From the NCBI GenBank assembly GCA_945906015.1, contig CAMDQV010000121.1:1-6390 (forward strand): 6,390 nucleotides of DNA, given 5' to 3'. Position numbers and translations under genes: made by a program. Positions 1 through 4,867 of this stretch are shown here, piece after piece. How positions within the stretch are numbered: the stretch's first letter is position 1; each line of letters begins with the position of its first letter. The notes under the pieces were generated by a model that was given only the letters and a program-made list of their open reading frames with translations, had not been told where the DNA came from and did not search any database. This DNA is from Pedobacter schmidteae (GTDB lineage Bacteria > Bacteroidota > Bacteroidia > Sphingobacteriales > Sphingobacteriaceae).

Positions 1-42
1 AGTGTATTTTTTAATAGTTAACTTCAACTAATCAGGATTATG

Positions 43-50
43 TATTTTTG
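43..50 (+). promoter_or_regulatory. Candidate promoter -7 element for the YqeY gene
   Basis: The octamer TATTTTTG is an exact match to the Bacteroidota -7 consensus TAnnTTTG. It lies 37 nt before the YqeY start codon, so transcription would begin around position 56 and give a leader of about 30 nt. The -33 element is poor: the best-placed triplet is TTC at 23-25, 17 nt upstream, instead of TTG. An exact match can occur by chance in such AT-rich DNA, so this is an inference. Confidence 0.4.
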
Positions 51-87
51 AAAAAATTACTAATCAATTATTTAACCAATTAAGGCA

Positions 88-540
88 ATGTCTCTTCAAC
101 AAACTATTGATCAGGATATAAAATCTGCCATGTTGAATAAAGACAGTGCAGGGCTTCGGGGGCTAAGAGCCATCAAAGCTGCATTGCTTCTTGCAAAAAC
201 AGAAAAAGGCGCAGAAGAAGGCATATCCCAAGAAATGGAGGTCAAGGTACTTCAGAAGCTTGTTAAACAACGCAAAGAGTCTGCTGATATCTATCAGGCA
301 CAAAATCGCCCAGATCTCTATCAGATTGAAAATGAGGAATTGCAGGTGATTGAAGCTTATCTTCCACAACAAATGGATAGAGTTACCATAACTGAATATA
401 TTAAAGATGCTATTGCCCGTACTGGTGCTGACAGTATGAAAGATATGGGTAAGGTAATGGGTATTGTAAACAAGGAATTGTCTGGTAAGGCCGACGGAAA
501 AACCATTTCGGAAGTAGTTAAGGAAATCTTGGGTAATTAA
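88..540 (+). CDS. yqeY: GatB/YqeY domain protein
   Basis: This is a 150-residue cytosolic protein of the YqeY family. The family resembles the C-terminal tRNA-binding tail domain of the amidotransferase subunit GatB but occurs as a stand-alone protein. Its exact role is not established; a tRNA-related function is assumed from the homology. The whole family length is present: an N-terminal helical part (about residues 1-95) with the typical run of Lys/Glu-rich helices and the segment EAYLPQQM (about 89-96), then a C-terminal helical part with the family signature MKDMGKVMG (about 116-124). The start is the only reasonable ATG. AAGG just before it lies only 2 nt from the ATG, too close to act as a normal Shine-Dalgarno. 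No gatA, gatB or gatC gene is nearby. In related genomes I recall this gene following ftsZ, but the window does not reach far enough to show that. Confidence 0.93.
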   Translation: MSLQQTIDQDIKSAMLNKDSAGLRGLRAIKAALLLAKTEKGAEEGISQEMEVKVLQKLVKQRKESADIYQAQNRPDLYQIENEELQVIEAYLPQQMDRVTITEYIKDAIARTGADSMKDMGKVMGIVNKELSGKADGKTISEVVKEILGN

Positions 541-565
541 AAAAATCTGAGTGTGATTTCTAAAG

Positions 566-594
566 CTTATATTTTAGTATTAAATTAAGTTTTT
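566..594 (+). terminator. Possible weak AT-rich terminator after the YqeY gene
   Basis: CTTA (566-569) can pair with TAAG (586-589), and inside it TTTA (573-576) can pair with TAAA (581-584) around a GTAT loop. Five T residues follow directly (590-594). The stem is almost entirely A-T and contains bulges, so it would be unstable. The T-run and the position 26 nt after a stop codon are the reasons to list it. Transcription may well continue into the next gene. Confidence 0.2.
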
Positions 595-597
595 ACA

Positions 598-626
598 TTG
601 ATTTAAGATTCAGACTTATATCTTAG
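598..626 (+). promoter_or_regulatory. Candidate promoter for the hydrolase-CBS-nadK cluster
   Basis: TTG at 598-600 and TATCTTAG at 619-626 are separated by 18 nt, which suits the Bacteroidota promoter layout (TTG, then TAnnTTTG). The -7 octamer has one mismatch (A in place of the third T). A start near 632 would leave a leader of about 27 nt before the ATG at 659. This would be the entry point for the four closely packed genes that follow. The support is pattern only. Confidence 0.35.
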
Positions 627-658
627 CATGCAAAACGATATATGTACTTAACAATTGT

Positions 659-1417
659 ATGGAGTTCTCGATAAAAGAAGAAAACGGCTTTAAATTTATT
701 GATGAGGGTGAAGGCGAGGTGCTTATATTGCTTCATGGCTTAATGGGGGCACTTAGTAACTGGACTGATGTGGTTAATGCATTTAAAAAAGATTATAGAG
801 TCATTATTCCATTATTGCCTTTATATGATCTTCCAATCCTCACAACCGGGGTTAAATCTTTGGCAAAATTTGTTCATAAATTTGTTAAATATAAAAAGCT
901 GATGAATTTTACTGTTTTAGGTAATTCACTTGGCGGTCATGTTGGATTGATATACACCTTAAGTCATCCCGAAGAAGTGAAATCTCTTGTATTAACTGGC
1001 AGCTCTGGACTCTATGAAAATGCATTTGGAGGCTCTTTCCCGCGTCGTGAAAGCTATGATTTTATAAAAGAAAAAGTTGAATTTACATTTTATGATCCTG
1101 CAACTGCTACCAAAGAGCTTGTAGATGAGGTTTATAAGTTAGTTAATGAGAGGATTAAAGTAGTCAAGATACTGGCAATGGCTAAGTCTGCTATCAGACA
1201 TAATATGTCTAAAGATATTCATATGATAAAAGTTCCTGTTTGCCTAATATGGGGGAGGGACGATAAAATTACACCACCGGAAGTTGCTGTTGAATTTCAT
1301 CAGCTTCTGCCCGATTCTGAATTAAATTGGGTAGATAAATGCGGACATGCTCCAATGATGGAACGACCGGTTGAATTTAATGCCCATTTAAAAAAGTTTT
1401 TAGATCGCATTTATTAG
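659..1417 (+). CDS. Alpha/beta hydrolase fold protein, substrate unknown
   Basis: This 252-residue protein has the full alpha/beta hydrolase layout and an apparently intact catalytic triad. The oxyanion-hole motif HGLMG is at residues 26-30. The nucleophile elbow GNSLGG is at 88-93, with the likely catalytic serine at 90. The acid is Asp202 (or Asp201) in WGRDDKITPP, and the histidine is His230 in CGHAPMMERP. The order and spacing match the MhpC/BphD-like group of soluble esterases and C-C hydrolases, but the cap region (about 120-185), which sets specificity, gives no substrate clue. There is no signal peptide or membrane segment, so it is probably cytosolic. It ends 8 nt before the CBS gene and is probably cotranscribed with it and nadK. 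The start has no upstream in-frame ATG and no Shine-Dalgarno. The fold assignment is secure; any named activity would be a guess. Confidence 0.92.
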   Translation: MEFSIKEENGFKFIDEGEGEVLILLHGLMGALSNWTDVVNAFKKDYRVIIPLLPLYDLPILTTGVKSLAKFVHKFVKYKKLMNFTVLGNSLGGHVGLIYTLSHPEEVKSLVLTGSSGLYENAFGGSFPRRESYDFIKEKVEFTFYDPATATKELVDEVYKLVNERIKVVKILAMAKSAIRHNMSKDIHMIKVPVCLIWGRDDKITPPEVAVEFHQLLPDSELNWVDKCGHAPMMERPVEFNAHLKKFLDRIY

Positions 1418-1425
1418 TTTATCCT

Positions 1426-2088
1426 ATGTATGCACATGAACTTATATCTGATGCCATTCCACCGGTCAGAACTGCTGATACTATTCAGAAGATTATTGAC
1501 AGGATGGCTGAGTTCCGTGTAAATCATCTTCCGATTGTTGATGTGAACCAATATATCGGACTTATTTCTGATCAAGACTTACTCGATGCACATGATCATT
1601 CACTCCTCGCTGGCGGACTTATTTTATCGCTTTACAGGCCTTTTGTATTTGAAGAACAGCATATTTACGACGTGATTCGTCTATTTTTTGAACAGAAATT
1701 AAGTCTTGTTCCTGTTCTTGATTTGAATAGGAATTATAAGGGATCAATTTCTATCAATGCAATTATTGAGCACTTAGCCACAATTACATCAGCAAAGGAC
1801 CCCGGTGGCATTATTGTTCTGGAGGTTGATAATAGAAATAATTCTTTATCCCATATTGCTCAGATTGTAGAATCCGACAACGCGCAAATACTTAGTTCTT
1901 TTGTTCAGTCTTTTCCCGATTCAACAAGACTTGAAATCACTCTCAAGCTTAACCGCACAGAGATATCATCTATAATAGCTTCATTTTTAAGGTATGATTA
2001 TCATGTAAAAGCTACCTTCAATGACTCAAAATCTGACGATGGTGCTTCTGACAGATATGATCAACTTATGAATTACCTTGATATTTAA
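1426..2088 (+). CDS. CBS-domain pair protein with ACT-like C-terminal domain
   Basis: The 220 residues divide into two CBS domains (about 7-57 and 70-122), an ACT-like domain (about 128-198) and a short tail. The first CBS repeat shows the usual pattern of a helix, then HLPIVD (34-39) and GLISDQDLL (45-53); the second repeats it with LVPVLD (94-99) and GSISINAI (106-113). Paired CBS domains usually form a Bateman module that binds adenine nucleotides such as AMP, ATP or S-adenosylmethionine. ACT domains typically bind small regulatory ligands, and here the segment IIVLEVDNRNNSLSHIAQIV has the expected strand-helix start. No enzyme domain is attached, so it is probably a cytosolic sensor or partner protein. 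It is wedged between the hydrolase (8 nt) and nadK (9 nt), which suggests a link to NADP supply. The AcuB-like label used for similar proteins says little about function. The ACT call rests on the pattern of secondary structure, so it is less sure than the CBS call. Confidence 0.88.
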   Translation: MYAHELISDAIPPVRTADTIQKIIDRMAEFRVNHLPIVDVNQYIGLISDQDLLDAHDHSLLAGGLILSLYRPFVFEEQHIYDVIRLFFEQKLSLVPVLDLNRNYKGSISINAIIEHLATITSAKDPGGIIVLEVDNRNNSLSHIAQIVESDNAQILSSFVQSFPDSTRLEITLKLNRTEISSIIASFLRYDYHVKATFNDSKSDDGASDRYDQLMNYLDI

Positions 2089-2097
2089 TAAACTACT

Positions 2098-2982
2098 ATG
2101 AAGATTGCAATTTACGGCAGGCAATTCAATAATACTGTATTACCACATGTCCAACAAATTTTCAATATTCTTGCGGAGCAAAATATAGAAACGCTTGTCC
2201 ATGATAAATATAATCACTTTATATCCGGAAAAATATTCTTCCCTAAAAAGTTCCAGATCTACAGGAATTACCAGGACCTGATGTCATCTGATGTTGATGT
2301 CATGATTAGCCTTGGAGGAGATGGGACATTACTCGATACGGTTACCCTGATACGTGATTCAAACATTCCTGTGATCGGGATTAACTTTGGTAGGCTTGGA
2401 TTTTTAGCAAGTATTAATAAAGATGATATATCATCGGCAATTAATAGCCTGATCAACAAAGAGTATACACTTGATAAGCGCGTTCAGCTTTGTATTGAAT
2501 CTGAACTAAATTTATTTGGCAATGAAAATTTTGCTCTGAATGATGTGACCATTCATAAGCGTGATACTTCAGCAATGATGATTGTTCATGCATATTTAAA
2601 TGGCGATTTTTTGAATTCTTACTGGGCTGATGGACTGATCGTTGCTACACCAACAGGTTCTACTGCTTATTCTCTAAGTTGTGGAGGTCCTATCATGTTC
2701 CCTGGTTCCGGAAATATGGTCGTTACTCCAATTTCTCCTCATAATCTGAATGTGAGGCCTATAGTATTATCAGACACCAATGTGCTTTCATTTGAAATTG
2801 AAGGAAGAAGCTCAAAATATCTCTTAACTTGTGATTCACGAACTGAAGTAATAGATACTTCAATAAAAGTAAGAGTGAAAAAGGCTGATTTCGGAATAAA
2901 TTTGATCAGGCTTAATAATGAAAACTATTTATCTACGTTAAGGAATAAATTGCTTTGGGGAATTGATACCAGAAACTATTGA
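2098..2982 (+). CDS. nadK: NAD kinase
   Basis: This enzyme phosphorylates NAD to NADP using ATP (or polyphosphate in some bacteria) and is the only usual route to NADP in the cytosol. The 294-residue length is normal for bacterial NadK. All family landmarks are present: the GGDGT motif at 73-77, in the context SLGGDGTLLD; GINFGRLGFLA at 94-104; the ALND motif (usually NE) at 147-150 in the NAD-binding region; the glycine- and threonine-rich signature DGLIVATPTGSTAYS at 178-192; and TPISPHNLNVRPIV at 210-223. Asp75 in GGDGT corresponds to the catalytic aspartate of the family. It starts 9 nt after the CBS-ACT gene and stops 16 nt before the DUF6089 gene, so it is almost certainly cotranscribed with them. 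No Shine-Dalgarno precedes the ATG. There is nothing unusual in the sequence, and the assignment is firm. Confidence 0.97.
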   Translation: MKIAIYGRQFNNTVLPHVQQIFNILAEQNIETLVHDKYNHFISGKIFFPKKFQIYRNYQDLMSSDVDVMISLGGDGTLLDTVTLIRDSNIPVIGINFGRLGFLASINKDDISSAINSLINKEYTLDKRVQLCIESELNLFGNENFALNDVTIHKRDTSAMMIVHAYLNGDFLNSYWADGLIVATPTGSTAYSLSCGGPIMFPGSGNMVVTPISPHNLNVRPIVLSDTNVLSFEIEGRSSKYLLTCDSRTEVIDTSIKVRVKKADFGINLIRLNNENYLSTLRNKLLWGIDTRNY

Positions 2983-2998
2983 TGTTAGACTGTACTGA

Positions 2999-3793
2999 AT
3001 GCGTAGATTAATACTTATTGCACTTTTTTCCCTTGGCTTTACCATTGCTTCTGCACAGACATGGGAAGCTGGCGGATTTTTAGGAAGCTCCGGTTATATG
3101 GGAGATATTAATCCTGTGAAGCCTTTAAAGTATACTGATCTAGCTTTTGGTGCCCAGATAAAAAGAAATTTTGACGGTTATTGGTCGGCAAAGCTCGCTT
3201 TTATGCAGGGTAAGTTGCAGGGAAATGATGCTAAATCATCTAATTTTTACCAAACACAAAGGAACCTCAGCTTTTATTCCCCAATTTCAGAGTTTTCTTT
3301 ACAGGTTGAATTCAATCTTTTCAAATATTTGGCTGGTGCTGATATCTACGGCTATGGATCAAGAAGGGTAAGTCCCTATTTGTTCCTGGGAGTTGGGGCA
3401 TTCTCATTCAATCCGCTTACAGAATATAACGGAAACGAAATAGAACTAATTGCCGTACAGACTGAAGCTGTGGCATATAAAAACAATGGAATAAGTGTTC
3501 CATATGGCGCCGGATTGAAATATAACATTAAGGGAAATTTCAACCTGATTGGAGAAATTGGTTATCGAACAGCCTTTACAGATTATCTGGATGATATTAG
3601 CGGTATATATCCTGATTTTACAGTTATTGCACCCATAAGTCCAATATCCGAGCAATTGTCTGATCGATCGGTAATTCCCAAAATAGGAATTCCTGGAAAT
3701 CAGCGTGGAGATTTCAGACCACGTGATACGTATATGTTTGCCGGAATTAGTCTGACCTATACTTTTGTGTCTAGTAAATGCCCTACTTTCTAG
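2999..3793 (+). CDS. DUF6089/PorG-like outer-membrane beta-barrel protein
   Basis: The 264-residue precursor has a clear signal peptide: RR at positions 2-3, a hydrophobic core, and an ASA-Q cleavage site after residue 19. The mature part is a run of alternating, aromatic-ended strands with Gly-rich turns (for example GAQIKRNF, YLFLGVGAFSF, YGAGLKYNI, LIGEIGYR), as in a small outer-membrane barrel. Marks I associate with the DUF6089 family are GYMGDIN (32-38), TDYLDDISGIYPD (194-206), GNQRGD (233-238) and the C-terminal end SSKCPTF. The Porphyromonas type IX secretion protein PorG belongs to this family and, as I recall, also sits just upstream of uppS and bamA. PorG is linked there to the PorK-PorN ring. 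Orthology with PorG is therefore plausible, but no other secretion gene is in the window, so a function in secretion is inferred. It follows nadK by 16 nt and precedes a terminator candidate. The C-terminus ends on an aromatic Phe, as is common for barrels. Confidence 0.85.
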   Translation: MRRLILIALFSLGFTIASAQTWEAGGFLGSSGYMGDINPVKPLKYTDLAFGAQIKRNFDGYWSAKLAFMQGKLQGNDAKSSNFYQTQRNLSFYSPISEFSLQVEFNLFKYLAGADIYGYGSRRVSPYLFLGVGAFSFNPLTEYNGNEIELIAVQTEAVAYKNNGISVPYGAGLKYNIKGNFNLIGEIGYRTAFTDYLDDISGIYPDFTVIAPISPISEQLSDRSVIPKIGIPGNQRGDFRPRDTYMFAGISLTYTFVSSKCPTF

Positions 3794-3873
3794 TTTAGGG
3801 ATATGATGTCTGTCTTTATATTTAATTACAAAAGGATCTCGCTTTTTATTACATACTTTAGGCCTTTTTAGCT

Positions 3874-3918
3874 AGGATGACTGATTTTCCTACTTATTTT
3901 TATTGTCATCCTCTTTTT
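3874..3918 (+). terminator. Candidate intrinsic terminator after the nadK-DUF6089 cluster
   Basis: AGGATGAC (3874-3881) is perfectly complementary to GTCATCCT (3905-3912), giving an 8-bp stem with four G-C pairs. The stem is followed by CTTTTTAT (3913-3920), a short T-run. The 23-nt loop is long for a classical terminator, which lowers the confidence. Its place, 80 nt after the DUF6089 stop codon and just before a promoter candidate for uppS, fits an operon boundary. Confidence 0.45.
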
Positions 3919-3950
3919 ATTTCATGTAGTAGAATAACATAATTAAGTCA

Positions 3951-3958
3951 TAACTTTG
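3951..3958 (+). promoter_or_regulatory. Candidate promoter -7 element for uppS-bamA
   Basis: TAACTTTG followed by CA is an exact match to TAnnTTTG and is one of the best-looking promoter elements in the window. It lies between the terminator candidate and uppS, predicting a start near 3964 and a leader of about 100 nt. No TTG is found at the ideal distance upstream; the nearest triplets are TAG at 3927-3929 and 3930-3932. The long leader shows no riboswitch-like structure that I can recognise. Confidence 0.45.
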
Positions 3959-3962
3959 CATT

Positions 3963-3976
3963 TCCAAAATTTGGGA
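3963..3976 (+). repeat. 14-nt near-palindrome at the predicted uppS transcription start
   Basis: TCCAAAATTTGGGA is a palindrome with one mismatched pair out of seven. It begins 4 nt after the TAACTTTG element, so it would overlap the predicted transcription start, a typical place for a repressor operator. Such A/T-centred palindromes also arise by chance, and no second copy is seen in the window. Confidence 0.25.
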
Positions 3977-4065
3977 CAATTTTTAAGCTTAATTATTAAA
4001 ATTTAATTTAAAACAGACAATTTTTCAGTTTTAAATGTTCCTGATTTTAATGTTAATAGAAGTCA

Positions 4066-4806
4066 ATGAGTTTACTTGAACAGATAGATAAAGATCGTTT
4101 GCCTCAGCATTTGGCAATTATTATGGACGGTAATGGCCGTTGGGCTAAGGAGAAGGGTAAACTGCGTGTTTTTGGACATCAAAATGGAGTTTTGGCTGTT
4201 CGGGATACCGTAGAGGGTGCTGTAGAACTTGGAATTAAATATTTAACTCTTTATGCATTTTCTACTGAAAATTGGAATCGACCTAAGCTTGAAGTAATGG
4301 CACTTATGGAGCTATTAGTTTCCACAATTAGTAAAGAAACCAAAACGCTGATGGATAATGGTGTTCGTTTAAATGCTATTGGAAATTTGAATTCCCTTCC
4401 TAATAGATGCCTTCTGCAGTTGCAGGACACTATGAAAAAGACCGCCGGCAATACCAATTGTACGCTTACACTTGCTTTAAGTTATAGTTCAAGATGGGAA
4501 ATTACCGAAGCTGCGAAAAAAATTGCAGTTAAGGTTAGTGATGGGGAATTGAAAGCTGAAGATATTACTGAAGAAATGTTTGCTGACCACCTTACTACGG
4601 CAGATATGCCTGATCCTGAACTTATGATTCGAACAAGCGGGGAGTACAGAATTAGCAATTATTTGTTATGGCAAATAGCCTATACAGAACTATATTTTAC
4701 TTCAAAATTATGGCCCGATTTCAGAAGGCAAGATCTTTTTGAAGCGGTTATCGATTATCAGAAACGTGAAAGACGCTTCGGAATGACTAGTGAGCAGTTG
4801 AACTAA
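4066..4806 (+). CDS. uppS: Isoprenyl transferase (cis-prenyltransferase, undecaprenyl diphosphate synthase type)
   Basis: This enzyme adds isopentenyl diphosphate units in cis to farnesyl diphosphate to build the C55 lipid carrier used for peptidoglycan and surface glycans. It acts at the cytoplasmic face of the membrane. The 246-residue length is typical. The five conserved regions are visible: IIMDGNGRWA (18-27) with the essential Asp21 and the phosphate-binding Asn23/Gly24/Arg25; GHQNG (37-41); FSTENWNRP (65-73); LSYSSRWEI, replacing the more common YGGRW-type motif; and DPELMIRTSGEYRISNYLLW followed by the ELYF and WPDF segments. The RTSGE and YSSRW variants are of the sort I know from Bacteroidota. 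The ATG is preceded by an in-frame stop (TAG at 4057-4059), so the start is secure. bamA follows after 61 nt, and the same pair is neighbours in many bacteria, reflecting a shared envelope role. Product chain length cannot be read from sequence alone. Confidence 0.96.
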   Translation: MSLLEQIDKDRLPQHLAIIMDGNGRWAKEKGKLRVFGHQNGVLAVRDTVEGAVELGIKYLTLYAFSTENWNRPKLEVMALMELLVSTISKETKTLMDNGVRLNAIGNLNSLPNRCLLQLQDTMKKTAGNTNCTLTLALSYSSRWEITEAAKKIAVKVSDGELKAEDITEEMFADHLTTADMPDPELMIRTSGEYRISNYLLWQIAYTELYFTSKLWPDFRRQDLFEAVIDYQKRERRFGMTSEQLN

Positions 4807-4810
4807 TTTC

Positions 4811-4830
4811 ACTTTTAACACTTTTTAACA
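4811..4830 (+). repeat. Two adjoining 10-nt near-identical repeats upstream of bamA
   Basis: ACTTTTAACA (4811-4820) is followed directly by CTTTTTAACA (4821-4830); eight of ten positions agree. The 10-nt period places both copies on about the same face of the helix. They lie just upstream of TATTTTAG (4842-4849), a one-mismatch match to the -7 promoter element. This could be a regulator or polymerase contact site for a bamA promoter, or simple low-complexity AT-rich sequence. Confidence 0.25.
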
Positions 4831-4841
4831 AGCGATTAGCT

Positions 4842-4849
4842 TATTTTAG
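4842..4849 (+). promoter_or_regulatory. Weak candidate -7 element for a separate bamA promoter
   Basis: TATTTTAG differs from TAnnTTTG at one base. No TTG is found at the right distance upstream. A start near 4855 would leave a leader of only about a dozen nucleotides. bamA is more safely viewed as cotranscribed with uppS, with this as a possible extra promoter. Confidence 0.2.
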
Positions 4850-4867
4850 TACCGTTAAATACACCAA

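Noticed and set aside
163..372. Open frame on the minus strand within the YqeY gene
   Set aside because: It is antisense to a well-supported gene, has no recognisable domain, and is best explained as a shadow frame.
628..674. Two short upstream open frames before the hydrolase (ATGs at 628 and 642)
   Set aside because: They have 7 and 10 codons, are in different frames and show no sign of a leader-peptide attenuator; ATG is frequent enough in AT-rich DNA to explain them.
3171..3371. Second plus-strand frame inside the DUF6089 gene
   Set aside because: The host frame has a signal peptide and family motifs over its whole length, and the alternative frame shows no recognisable protein.
3781..3800. 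CCCTA...TAGGG inverted repeat at the end of the DUF6089 gene
   Set aside because: The stem is only 5 bp, part of it is coding, and no T-run follows; the stem at 3874-3912 is a much better terminator.
3959..4065. Possible riboswitch in the uppS leader
   Set aside because: Apart from one short palindrome the leader is plain AT-rich sequence without conserved aptamer-like elements or a second hairpin.
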